Below, piece after piece: positions 47,688-56,076 of a stretch of 64,000 nt of DNA (its first letter is position 1; each line of letters opens with the position of its first letter). Under the pieces are notes generated by a model, which was given only the letters and a program-made list of their open reading frames with translations, made no database searches and was not told the DNA's origin. Made by a program: the position numbers and the translations under genes. Source of the stretch: Paenibacillus gallinarum (lineage in GTDB: Bacteria > Bacillota > Bacilli > Paenibacillales > Paenibacillaceae); the NCBI RefSeq assembly GCF_014836635.1, contig NZ_JACSQL010000001.1:868001-932000 (forward strand). Direction: 5' to 3'.

Positions 47688-47730
47688 TTGTTATATAACT
47701 TATGGAAAATGGTAGCAAGTTATGTAACAA
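47688..47730. promoter_or_regulatory. paired palindromic operator-like sites before the YhdH-type gene
   Basis: TTGTTATATAACTT (47688-47701) and AAGTTATGTAACAA (47717-47730) are inverted copies with one mismatch in 14. Each contains its own palindrome (GTTATATAAC, perfect; GTTATGTAAC, near-perfect), with centres 29 bp apart, close to three helical turns. This is the layout of a MarR/TetR-type operator; no regulator gene is adjacent. Confidence 0.55.
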
Positions 47731-47779
47731 TGGGAGCATGTAAAGTATACAAGCATGGATAAAGAGGAGAGATCGAGAA

Positions 47780-48790
47780 ATGAACGAAGTAAAAGATCAG
47801 ACGTTTCAAGCATATATGGTTCGTAAAGATGACAATGGGTTTCGAGCAGGGGTGGAACAGCTTACACTAGCCGATTTGCCTGAAGCGGATGTTACGATTC
47901 AAGTAGAATACTCTAGTGTCAATTATAAAGACGGACTGGCTAGCATAGAAGAAGGAAAAGTCGTTCGTGGATATCCGGTTATTCCAGGGATTGATCTCGC
48001 TGGGACGGTTCTTGAGTCATCAGATGTTAGGTTTAAAAAAGGAGATAAGGTACTCGCGACAGGATATGAACTGGGTGTGAAACACTTTGGCGGTTATAGT
48101 CCTTATGCGAAAGTACCCGGTGATTGGCTTGTACCTCTGCCTGATGGTTTAACAACCAAAGAAGCAATGGCGATTGGTACAGCAGGATTTACGGCTGCGA
48201 TGTCAGTAGAGAGTCTGCTGCGTACAGGTATAAACCAAAATTCCGGTCCGGTTCTTGTAGCTGGTGCGAGCGGGGGAGTTGGAAGTATGGCAATTTCGAT
48301 ATTATCTGCCCTTGGTTTTGAAGTAACCGCAAGTACAGGAAAGAAAGAACAGGAACAGGAACTACTTCAGAAGCTTGGGGCAACACAGGTAATAACACGA
48401 GAAGAAGCTTATGAGACGGGAAAAGGTCCTTTGTCTGCTGAACGTTATGCAGGGGTAGTTGATCCTGTAGGAGGCAAAATGCTGCAGAGTGTGCTTGGAT
48501 CCGTGAAATACGGAGGAGGAGTGGCTCTTTCTGGTATGACAGGCGGTTATCAGTTTGAATCCAGTGTCATTCCATTTATTTTACGCGGGGTACAGCTCAT
48601 CGGTATTGATTCTGTATATTGTCCGGCTGATAGACGTGCTCAGCTTTGGAAACATCTCGGTAAAGAATGGAAACCCACATCGGCGCTGCAACTGGTCGTA
48701 AATGAAATTTCGCTTGAAGAACTGCCAGCCACGTTAAATCGGATCTTGGATGGTAAAGCAGTTGGACGAACTGTTGTGAAGTTGTCATAG
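47780..48790 (+). CDS. YhdH/YhfP-family quinone oxidoreductase (AcuI-like)
   Basis: A 336-aa zinc-free medium-chain NADPH reductase of the YhdH/YhfP group; AcuI relatives reduce acryloyl-CoA. Seen are SSVNYKDGLA, the GIDLAGTV segment, the AGASGGVGSMAISIL cofactor loop (about 157) and GIDSVYCPADRRAQLW, which marks this subfamily. The natural substrate is not clear; a defence against reactive enals is possible. ATG after AGAGGAGAG. Confidence 0.9.
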   Translation: MNEVKDQTFQAYMVRKDDNGFRAGVEQLTLADLPEADVTIQVEYSSVNYKDGLASIEEGKVVRGYPVIPGIDLAGTVLESSDVRFKKGDKVLATGYELGVKHFGGYSPYAKVPGDWLVPLPDGLTTKEAMAIGTAGFTAAMSVESLLRTGINQNSGPVLVAGASGGVGSMAISILSALGFEVTASTGKKEQEQELLQKLGATQVITREEAYETGKGPLSAERYAGVVDPVGGKMLQSVLGSVKYGGGVALSGMTGGYQFESSVIPFILRGVQLIGIDSVYCPADRRAQLWKHLGKEWKPTSALQLVVNEISLEELPATLNRILDGKAVGRTVVKLS

Positions 48791-48863
48791 AATAAAGAAG
48801 ACTGCCACGGACTGTTATATAGACACACTTTATGATGGGTTAAGCTACGGTTCTACTTCCATT

Positions 48864-48911
48864 AAACAAACAAGGCAACTGATGATAGCGACAGTTTGCC
48901 TTGTTTGTTGT
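48864..48911. terminator. bidirectional terminator between convergent genes
   Basis: AACAAACAAGGCAA pairs with TTTGCCTTGTTTGTT around CTG...CAG. It lies between the rightward oxidoreductase and leftward moaB. Confidence 0.82.
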
Positions 48912-48922
48912 GTTTCTATAAG

Positions 48923-49438
48923 TTAACTGTTTTTATATATCTCTCGCATAATATGGCGTAATTCTGGAGCAATAATCCGGGTGATGGCAAGTTTTACTGC
49001 CCCCCTCGATCCGGGCATCGAAAATACAGCTTTAGAACCAATTGTTCCCCCAACCGCTCTACTTAAAATAGCAGCTGTGCCGATATCCTCGGTAAAACTT
49101 AGGTATCGGAATATTTCTCCAAACCCTGGAAGTTCTTTGTCGAGCAGAGAGTGTACAGCTTCGTACGTATTGTCACGCGGTGAAATTCCCGTACCCCCTG
49201 TTAGCAATATTGCCTCGATATCATCTCTCATTACCGCTTGATGAATGACGGACTGTATAGTAGCCGTCTCATCAGGGATAATGATATAATCGACAACAGC
49301 GTAGCCGTTTGTAAGAAGAAGTTCCTGCATGAGTTGCCCACCGGTATCTGTATCTTTGGTACGTGTATCGGATACCGTAATGACCATACAGTTTACATTA
49401 GTTGGCGCCTCCTGTTTATGCTCTTCGACAGAATTCAT
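48923..49438 (-). CDS. moaB: molybdenum cofactor biosynthesis protein MoaB
   Basis: A 171-aa MoaB/MogA-family protein that adenylylates molybdopterin. Seen are the MVITVSDTRTKDTDTGGQLMQELL start of the fold, LLTGGTGISPRDNT and FSMPGSRGAVKLA. The ATG is 10 bp after GGAGG on the minus strand; a TTG three codons earlier is too near that site. It is the only minus-strand gene in the middle of the window, and no other molybdopterin gene lies here. Confidence 0.92.
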   Translation of the reverse strand: MNSVEEHKQEAPTNVNCMVITVSDTRTKDTDTGGQLMQELLLTNGYAVVDYIIIPDETATIQSVIHQAVMRDDIEAILLTGGTGISPRDNTYEAVHSLLDKELPGFGEIFRYLSFTEDIGTAAILSRAVGGTIGSKAVFSMPGSRGAVKLAITRIIAPELRHIMREIYKNS

Positions 49439-49619
49439 AAAGATCAATCCTCCAAAATCAAGATATGAATCTACTTTAGTCGATTACTTCACCAGACGCA
49501 AACGAAGCGGATATTTGTTGGGTATTAGAAGACAAATGAAGCAGCTACATATTAAATACCATGAATCATTTAGTCGCTGAATAAAATGAAATGCACCTGA
49601 TGGGAAGGAAGTAGGAAAG

Positions 49620-50630
49620 ATGACAACGGAGCAAACTACTAACAATAAGAAAATACCTGTATATATTTTATCTGGATTTTTAGGAAGCGGAAAAACAACA
49701 TTATTAGTAAAGCTGCTTGCGTATTGGAAAAGTAAAGGAATGACGCCTGCTGTTGTAATGAATGAGCTGGGGGAGGTTAACCTTGACGGTGAAATCATTG
49801 GAAAAGATGTAAGCATGGCTGAAATACTTGGTGGATGTATTTGCTGTTCTGTACGAGGTGACCTTGCTCCGCAGCTTGTGGAATTGGTACAACGTTCCTC
49901 TCCTGATGTGATTGTGATTGAAGCAACGGGGGCTGCAAATCCAGTAGAAATTTTAGATGGAATTGCGGACACGTCTTTATATGTGAAACTTGAAATCAGG
50001 GAATTGATCTCTGTAGTAGACAGCATTCACTTACTAGATACGTACAGGAAGCAGAAAGGTAAAACTTTTCGATTGATGCAAGAGCAAATTCGTGCTGCTT
50101 CTCAATTGCTGCTGAACAAAATCGATCTTGTCACTGAAGAGGAACGTCAGGAGCTGGGGGAGTGTTTACGCAGATGGAACCCACATGCTGAGATTCATGT
50201 GACGAACTACGGTGCCACTTCACCTACAGCGATCTTAAGAGAGAATGAACTTCCAGGCGTGTCTGCCGATCACCGTTCTGCATCCGCATATGAGGAGAGT
50301 CATAATAGTTCAGAATCTGATCATGCTCATTCACATGATCATGTAATGGCTTATACTCATTATTTCTCAAAACCGATTAATAGTGTGCAGTTCGAATCGT
50401 GGTTAAAGCAGTTACCAAGAGATATCTACCGTGCAAAAGGAATTGTCACTTTTTCGGATACCAATAGTCGGTTTTTGTTCCAGTTTGCTTATCGTGAAAC
50501 AGATTTCACGAAACTCGGAAGCAGTGATCGTTTAGAAGATGTAGGTGTTTTTATCGGAGAACATTTCTCAAAAACAGAGTTAGAGCAGTCATTACGGCAG
50601 CTTGAAGCTTATGAAGAACCGGCGGAATGA
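49620..50630 (+). CDS. COG0523 (CobW-like) metallochaperone GTPase
   Basis: A 336-aa G3E-family GTPase that delivers metal, usually zinc, to target proteins. Walker A SGFLGSGKTT (18-27), the metal motif GGCICC (Cys73, Cys75, Cys76) with SVRGDL, NKIDLV for guanine, a His/Asp-rich loop (SDHAHSHDH, about 236-244) and the C-terminal CobW_C domain are present. No clear Zur box was seen upstream. The copper-storage-like gene follows 111 bp later. Confidence 0.9.
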   Translation: MTTEQTTNNKKIPVYILSGFLGSGKTTLLVKLLAYWKSKGMTPAVVMNELGEVNLDGEIIGKDVSMAEILGGCICCSVRGDLAPQLVELVQRSSPDVIVIEATGAANPVEILDGIADTSLYVKLEIRELISVVDSIHLLDTYRKQKGKTFRLMQEQIRAASQLLLNKIDLVTEEERQELGECLRRWNPHAEIHVTNYGATSPTAILRENELPGVSADHRSASAYEESHNSSESDHAHSHDHVMAYTHYFSKPINSVQFESWLKQLPRDIYRAKGIVTFSDTNSRFLFQFAYRETDFTKLGSSDRLEDVGVFIGEHFSKTELEQSLRQLEAYEEPAE

Positions 50631-50741
50631 AAAATATAACGTAAAAAGTCGAATTATAAGTATTGTCAATGCATATTGATTAGCGTATCGGTTCTTCGGG
50701 TAATAGAAGAACAAATAGCGAATACGCGGAGGTATATCACA

Positions 50742-51089
50742 ATGACAATGACAAACTTAGAGATCGACAAGCAAACCAAAATTGCAGCATGTATTGAAGC
50801 AATGAATGCGTGTAATAAATGCTATGTATCCAGCTTAAAAGAATATGATCTAGCTTCCCTGTGGGAAAGCATGAAGTATAATAAAGAAGCAGCCGAAATT
50901 TGCAGCTTTGCAGCAGCAGCCCTTAGCCGTGGAACGGTATTTGAACAAGAAATTCTGGCTCTTGTAGTAAAAGCTTGTGAACAATGTGCAAATGAAAGCG
51001 AGAAATTCGAACATATTCATTGCCAAAGCAGTGTAGAAGCATGCCGTCGCTGTGCTGAGATCTGCTCAACACTGAGCTTGACCGTATGA
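50742..51089 (+). CDS. four-helix ferredoxin/copper storage-like protein (DUF326)
   Basis: A cytosolic 115-aa helical protein with ten cysteines (17, 24, 27, 54, 79, 82, 94, 101, 104, 108) in C-x2-C and C-x6-C spacing, as in Csp copper-storage and DUF326 proteins that line a four-helix bundle with thiols binding Cu(I). Fewer Cys than Csp3 (about 18). No signal peptide. ATG after GGAGGT; longer frames to 50676 lack support. Next to a metallochaperone GTPase, so a metal-handling role is inferred. Confidence 0.82.
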   Translation: MTMTNLEIDKQTKIAACIEAMNACNKCYVSSLKEYDLASLWESMKYNKEAAEICSFAAAALSRGTVFEQEILALVVKACEQCANESEKFEHIHCQSSVEACRRCAEICSTLSLTV

Positions 51090-51128
51090 TGTGTTGTTCC
51101 CTTTTATATATGAGTAGGAAAGAGAAGT

Positions 51129-51167
51129 AGCAGAAGAAGGAGTTTCATCCTTGTTCTGCTTTTTTTA
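51129..51167 (+). terminator. rho-independent terminator after the copper storage-like gene
   Basis: AGCAGAA and AAGGA pair with TCCTT and TTCTGCT, followed by seven T. Confidence 0.82.
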
Positions 51168-51193
51168 ATTTTCATTTTAATTACTCTATTCTG

Positions 51194-51238
51194 TTTTAAG
51201 TTTATTTCTCTAAAGAAGTTAATGAGATAAACTTAAAA
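51194..51238. promoter_or_regulatory. perfect inverted repeat before the alpha/beta hydrolase
   Basis: TTTTAAGTTTAT (51194-51205) and ATAAACTTAAAA (51227-51238) are perfect inverted arms of 12 bp, 21 bp apart, about 40 bp before the start. The segment CTAAAGAAGTTAATG within the loop recurs as CTAAAGGAGTTAATG at the ribosome site. An operator for an unseen repressor is likely. Confidence 0.45.
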
Positions 51239-51275
51239 GTACAGAAAGACAGAAACTTCTAAAGGAGTTAATGCC

Positions 51276-52121
51276 ATGTGGGAAGAAAACTGTGTTGAAA
51301 CAGATAGAGGGCGATTTGAGTACTTTGTATGCGGAGAAGGTGAACCATTAGCAATCACACATTTCTATATGGCTTTTGATGTTCGAGGAAGTTTGTTTGC
51401 GAGTCCATTTACTGAACAATATAAGGTGTATTTAATTAATGTGAGGGGAGCGGGGAAATCAGCTGAAATTGAAAGCGATAGTCAATTAAGGTTAAAAGAA
51501 ATGGTTAAAGATTTAGAAGCGATTAGAGAAGCGTTTGGTTTGGAAAAATGGGCTTTTGCAGGTCATTCAACTGGAGGAATGCTTGCACTACAATATGCCA
51601 TTGAAGCACCCAATTCGCTAATAAAAGTAATCGCCGGATGTACCGCTGCAAGTAACGAATACGCTAGACACCCAAAAAGCATTTATTGTACGGAGAATAA
51701 AAATTTTCAGCGGATTATTAAAATTATGGAGTTGCTTAATAGTTCGAATACAATACAAGAAGACCGTGAGAAATTAAGCTACGAATGGGCTTTAATGTCG
51801 TATCATTCTGAGGAAAAATTAAAGCAAGCATTAACACGTCCGAACAGTGGACGAACCATTGGGAGAAGTCTTGATTATTTTAGAAAAATAGAAATGAAAG
51901 ACTTTGACCTTCGTGATCAATTAAATAAGATACATATTCCTACCTATGTGTTTGCAGGAAAATATGACGCACAATGTCCAGTTGAATATTGTATTGAAAT
52001 AGCAACATTAATACCTGATGCCAAATTGACGGTTTTTGAAAAATCGAATCATAATCCATTCATAGAGGAAGAAGAAGCATTCAAAGATTTCGTGAAATTA
52101 ACATTATCATCCGGATCATGA
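51276..52121 (+). CDS. alpha/beta-fold hydrolase
   Basis: A 281-aa alpha/beta hydrolase similar to proline iminopeptidases and esterases. The nucleophile elbow is GHSTGG with Ser98; the catalytic Asp is likely in FAGKYDAQCP and the His in KSNHNPF. INVRGAGKS forms the oxyanion region. No signal peptide, and the substrate is unknown. ATG after AAAGGAG. Its DNA is more AT-rich than its neighbours, a hint of transfer. Confidence 0.85.
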   Translation: MWEENCVETDRGRFEYFVCGEGEPLAITHFYMAFDVRGSLFASPFTEQYKVYLINVRGAGKSAEIESDSQLRLKEMVKDLEAIREAFGLEKWAFAGHSTGGMLALQYAIEAPNSLIKVIAGCTAASNEYARHPKSIYCTENKNFQRIIKIMELLNSSNTIQEDREKLSYEWALMSYHSEEKLKQALTRPNSGRTIGRSLDYFRKIEMKDFDLRDQLNKIHIPTYVFAGKYDAQCPVEYCIEIATLIPDAKLTVFEKSNHNPFIEEEEAFKDFVKLTLSSGS

Positions 52122-52197
52122 CCATTTTACTTTGCCAAAGAATCAACAATTTAGTTAAACAGAGTCTCTACCCCAAAAATATTTCGCCAAAAGAAAG

Positions 52198-52226
52198 TTG
52201 CGCTTTAGAAATACTAAATGTATAAT
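52198..52226 (+). promoter_or_regulatory. promoter of the argS T-box transcript
   Basis: -35 TTGCGC (52198-52203), 17-bp spacer, -10 TATAAT (52221-52226), directly before the T-box leader. Confidence 0.6.
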
Positions 52227-52239
52227 ATTACAAAATTAT

Positions 52240-52520
52240 ACATTCGATGATCAAGAGAGTAATCCAGGACACCGTATTGTTAGCGAACCGGGATGGTGGA
52301 AGCCGGTATGCAGGATCTGGTATGAAACGCACTTGGGAGATGGTATGCCGAAATCGCAGTAGGCGTATCCGGTCATTGCGGACGTTACCCGCATATAAGG
52401 GGAATAGATACACCTCAATCGTTATGTATTTGGCAGAAGCGAATTGTTGATCTATTCACATAGAGTGGTACCGCGGGAATAATAGCTCTCGTCTCTGATA
52501 TACAGAGATGAGGGCTTTTT
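52240..52520 (+). promoter_or_regulatory. T-box riboswitch with Arg (CGC) specifier
   Basis: A complete T-box leader that senses uncharged tRNA-Arg and lets argS be read. Stem I starts near AGAGAG (52254-52259), with a GGTGGAAGCC-type apical loop. The specifier CGC at 52328-52330 follows GAAA and precedes A as in other T-boxes. The T-box AGAGTGGTACCGCGGG is at 52462-52477, with a terminator GCTCTCGTCTCT / AGAGATGAGGGC plus T-run at 52485-52520. This accounts for most of the 431-bp gap. Confidence 0.92.
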
Positions 52521-52552
52521 TTGATATCCAATTTTAAAGGAGTGTAGGAAGG

Positions 52553-54250
52553 ATGTTAACGAAAAAGATTGCTGGGATTTTAGATTTACATGTAGATATG
52601 ACAGCGCAAGAGATAGAGTCTATGTTAGAACAGCCACCCCAACCTGAAATGGGTGATGTTGCCTTTCCATGTTTTTTGCTGGCTAAATCACTGAAGAAAT
52701 CACCCGCGATCATAGCAGCTGAACTGGCAGCTTCTATTCAAGAATCCGGAATAACAGCAGTGGCAACGGGTCCATATGTCAATTTCTTTTTTCAACGGAG
52801 TACTGCTGCCGAGGCAATATTTGCTCAGTTAAGTCAACCAGGCTTTGGGAAGCTTTCTATAGGGGAAGGGAAAAAAGTAGTCATTGATATGTCTTCTCCC
52901 AACATAGCTAAACCTTTTGGAGTAGGCCATCTTCGTTCAACAGTTATTGGTGCCGCTCTATATCGAATGTACGAAATCGCAGGATACAGCGTAGAAAATG
53001 TAAATCACCTTGGAGATTGGGGAACCCAGTTTGGTAAACAAATCGCGGCTTACAAAAGATGGGGGGATGACGCTAAGCTGGCGAAAGAGCCCATCAAGGA
53101 ATCACTTAATTTATATGTAAAGTTCCATGATGAAGAAGAGGATGATCAGACGCTCAGCCAAGAAGCAAGAGAATGGTTTCGTAAGTTAGAACAAGGTGAT
53201 GAGGAAGCCACTAGATTATGGAACTATTTTGTTAAGATCAGTATGCAGGAATTTGACCGGATGTATAAGCGTCTTGGCGTAGACTTTGACCATGTTCTTG
53301 GCGAAAGCTTCTATATCGATAAAACGGCAGGGATTGTGACAAAGCTCCAGGAGTCAGGTCTTCTCATTGAAAGCGATGAAGCGCTCGTTGTCCCGCTGGA
53401 AGAGGAAGGAATGCCGCCTTGTCTTATTATTAAGCAGGATGGAACGACGATTTACCCTACAAGAGATCTCGCGACCGCTTTTTATCGCCGTGAAGTAATG
53501 GGCGCAGATGAAATCCTTTATGTAGTCGGTGCGGAGCAAAAGCTTCATTTTCAGCAGGTCTTCGCAGTTCTTCGCAAGTTGGGCGAGTCTTGGGCGGAAG
53601 ACTGCATCCATGTTCCGTTTGGTTTAATGAAATTTGAAGGGCGTAAAATGTCCACAAGACGGGGGAAAGTCGTTTTTCTGGAAGAGGTTCTTGACGAAGC
53701 CGTTCAGCGGGCACATAAAATTATTAATTTAAAGAATCCGAATCTGCCCAATGCAGAAGAGGTAGCTGAACAGGTAGGAATAGGAGCGATTGTATTTGGA
53801 GATCTCAAAAATCATCGATTAAATGAGGTCGATTTTTCACTCGAAGAGGCGCTTAGTTTTGAAGGCGAAACAGGCCCGTATGTGCAATATGCGTATGCGA
53901 GAATTCAAAGTCTTCTTACAAAAGCACAAGAAATCCTTCCACAGGGCAATGCAAGGTCCTATATAGCGTTAGATAAAATATCAATAAGTGATGCTGCTTG
54001 GCATTTGTTAAAACATCTCTCAAGATACCCTGAGTATCTTGAAAAAGCAATCCGTTTAAAAGAACCTTCTGTACTCGCAAGGTATGTTATTGATACGGCT
54101 CAGTTATTTAATCGTTTATATCATCAAGAACGTATTCTGGATGGTGAACCGCAAGAACTGGAGTATAAGCTATATATAGCACAAGTAACAGGTGAACGGA
54201 TTCATCAGATCCTCACCTTGCTTGGAGTGAAAACACCGGAACGTATGTAA
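52553..54250 (+). CDS. argS: arginyl-tRNA synthetase
   Basis: Charges tRNA-Arg. The 565-aa class I synthetase has an N-terminal Arg-specific domain, the HIGH-like GHLRS in PFGVGHLRSTVIG (about 123-135), the KMSK-like KMSTRRG (about 365) and a C-terminal anticodon-binding DALR domain (about 440-565). T-box control and placement in accessory genes suggest it may be a second, regulated argS; the window cannot show whether another exists. ATG after AAAGGAGTG. Confidence 0.95.
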   Translation: MLTKKIAGILDLHVDMTAQEIESMLEQPPQPEMGDVAFPCFLLAKSLKKSPAIIAAELAASIQESGITAVATGPYVNFFFQRSTAAEAIFAQLSQPGFGKLSIGEGKKVVIDMSSPNIAKPFGVGHLRSTVIGAALYRMYEIAGYSVENVNHLGDWGTQFGKQIAAYKRWGDDAKLAKEPIKESLNLYVKFHDEEEDDQTLSQEAREWFRKLEQGDEEATRLWNYFVKISMQEFDRMYKRLGVDFDHVLGESFYIDKTAGIVTKLQESGLLIESDEALVVPLEEEGMPPCLIIKQDGTTIYPTRDLATAFYRREVMGADEILYVVGAEQKLHFQQVFAVLRKLGESWAEDCIHVPFGLMKFEGRKMSTRRGKVVFLEEVLDEAVQRAHKIINLKNPNLPNAEEVAEQVGIGAIVFGDLKNHRLNEVDFSLEEALSFEGETGPYVQYAYARIQSLLTKAQEILPQGNARSYIALDKISISDAAWHLLKHLSRYPEYLEKAIRLKEPSVLARYVIDTAQLFNRLYHQERILDGEPQELEYKLYIAQVTGERIHQILTLLGVKTPERM

Positions 54251-54281
54251 TCTATAAACGTGCAGGCGAGGAGGAGAGGTC

Positions 54282-55154
54282 TTGGTCATTCAATTAGATG
54301 AAGTATCAAAGAGGTATGGTGAGAAAGTTGTGATCTCGGATGTTTCTCTGCAAATTAATCAGGGAGAGTGTCTTGTGCTGATGGGTGATAATGGATCAGG
54401 CAAAACCACCCTCCTTCGATTACTTGCGGGGTTAATCTACCCAACGGAAGGAAAAGTGCTAAGGAAAATAACTGGAGGCACTAAAAAGACATTAATAAGA
54501 AGAACAGGATATGCGATTGATCGTTTACCAGTAACTAATTTTACAGCAGAAGATTATTTACTTGCCATGGGATTAATGCAAGGGCTCAGTAAAAAGGAAA
54601 CTCTGTATCAAACGGGAGTATGGTTTGAATTATTTGGACTTATGGAGGATAAAAATGAGCTGATTGCTTCTTATTCGAAGGGGATGAGACAGAAGGTAAA
54701 TATCATGCAAAGCTTGTTAGGGGATCCAGAACTTTTGCTGCTCGATGAGCCTTTGTCTGGATTAGATCGGAATTCTCAAAAGAATTTGATCCAATTACTA
54801 TCAGAGTATAAGAAAACAAAGATGACCTTAGTATGCGCTAGTCATGAACAATTAATTGTAAGCGAACTTGCAGATCGCGTAGTAGAAATGCATAGGGGAA
54901 AATTGATACGATTGCTGCAGCCAGAAGAAATAGTAACCGTAGATACCACCCTAGTTCGAGTTACCAATCTTTCCGAAGCAGACGCAAAAATCCTTTCTAC
55001 CGCTGAAGGCATCATTGAACTTAGTACACAGTCAAAAAAAGAAGCTGAACCCGAAATAACGATCATTATGCACTCTAGCCATAGCGATATTTTACTAGCA
55101 CAAATCCTAGCAAAAGGCGGATCGATACAATCCGTGACCAGAGAAGAAAAATAA
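54282..55154 (+). CDS. ABC transporter ATP-binding protein
   Basis: A 290-aa ABC-2-type ATPase. Walker A GDNGSGKTTLLR (about 36-47), signature YSKGMRQKVNIMQ (about 129), Walker B LLLLDEPLSGLD and switch His in CASHE are all intact. The last 75 residues form an extra alpha/beta tail of the kind seen in exporter ATPases. TTG start after GAGGAGAGG. The membrane partner follows. The substrate is unknown. Confidence 0.9.
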   Translation: MVIQLDEVSKRYGEKVVISDVSLQINQGECLVLMGDNGSGKTTLLRLLAGLIYPTEGKVLRKITGGTKKTLIRRTGYAIDRLPVTNFTAEDYLLAMGLMQGLSKKETLYQTGVWFELFGLMEDKNELIASYSKGMRQKVNIMQSLLGDPELLLLDEPLSGLDRNSQKNLIQLLSEYKKTKMTLVCASHEQLIVSELADRVVEMHRGKLIRLLQPEEIVTVDTTLVRVTNLSEADAKILSTAEGIIELSTQSKKEAEPEITIIMHSSHSDILLAQILAKGGSIQSVTREEK

Positions 55155-55178
55155 ACGGTTTTGAAAGGAGGGAAAAAG

Positions 55179-55889
55179 TTGATCTTATCTAATATAACGT
55201 ATCTTCTCCGTACCTATCTGAGATCAAATGCTTATTTTGTACCTTGTGTTCTATATGTTTTCATTACGATGTTATTGTATTCCTATAAGCCGAATCCGAT
55301 TGCTGATAGTTACAGTATAACGGCAATATTTCTCTTTTTTATATCTTGCTGGGTAGGAAGAAGTTTATATCATGCAGAAAGCCCAGATCAGCGGGCCGTT
55401 ACACTTACCCATTCTCCACATAGGTGGAAATACTATTTATCGGAATGGTTATCTGCTATCGCAGTGACCTTCATTTTAGCAACTATCGCAATCCTTTATC
55501 CGGTTATTACAATGATGTTTCAAGGTTTTCCAAATGTGAATGAATGGGTTACAGCGATCAGCGGGCATTTCACGCTCGGGATTTTAGGATCGTCTTTAGC
55601 ACTGCTAACCCAGCGAAGTATGATTCCTCAATTGAATTATGGATTAAATCTCCTTATTTTATGGTCCATTGCAGGCGTATTGCATACACAATTGATAGCA
55701 ATCCTGCCTGATTCCGTCCAATTTATAAGCTGGGTTTTACCTCCGGTATTACCACTTATTCAACAAATGCTCACACCTGAATCGATTTGGCCTATGTTAG
55801 GTTTGGTGATTTATTCAATTGTATACGCTGTTATCTTAGGTTCATGTTATGTTTATCTATCTTCCAAAAAAAGAGATGTCATGTTATAA
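55179..55889 (+). CDS. ABC-2-type membrane protein
   Basis: A 236-aa hydrophobic protein with about six membrane helices (e.g. 15-35, 45-62, 90-110, 125-143, 160-185, 205-228) and no recognisable motif. Directly after an ABC ATPase it is most likely the permease of that exporter. The TTG start was chosen for AAAGGAGGG upstream; an earlier TTG at 55161 overlaps that site. Confidence 0.78.
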   Translation: MILSNITYLLRTYLRSNAYFVPCVLYVFITMLLYSYKPNPIADSYSITAIFLFFISCWVGRSLYHAESPDQRAVTLTHSPHRWKYYLSEWLSAIAVTFILATIAILYPVITMMFQGFPNVNEWVTAISGHFTLGILGSSLALLTQRSMIPQLNYGLNLLILWSIAGVLHTQLIAILPDSVQFISWVLPPVLPLIQQMLTPESIWPMLGLVIYSIVYAVILGSCYVYLSSKKRDVML

Positions 55890-55929
55890 CGCTTACATCT
55901 TTTTTTGTTCATACATGTAAACGCTATCT
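55884..55929 (+). promoter_or_regulatory. catabolite-response-like site(s) before the sugar importer
   Basis: TGTAAACGCTATCT (55916-55929) fits the CcpA cre pattern TGWAANCGNTNWCA at all but the last base. A second, inverted and weaker copy TTATAACGCTTACA is at 55884-55897. The two can also form a hairpin. They lie 150-190 bp before the first importer gene, so carbon repression of the operon is plausible. Confidence 0.5.
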
Positions 55930-56076
55930 TTCTGGAATTATTTATTTTTAATAAAAAAACGTTATTTTGTGTTACGATTACTTACATTATCATTGATTTT
56001 TATCAAATATCGTTAATTACATATATAGTTTCCTCTCCAAGAAGGTTTTACAATATAAGCAAGAGGAGGGGGAACA

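Noticed and set aside
48923-49438. A molybdenum cofactor gene cluster around moaB
   Set aside because: No moaA, moaC, moeA or transporter is next to it; it is a single gene.
52247-52450. A 67-codon frame inside the argS leader
   Set aside because: The stretch is explained as T-box RNA; the frame is chance.
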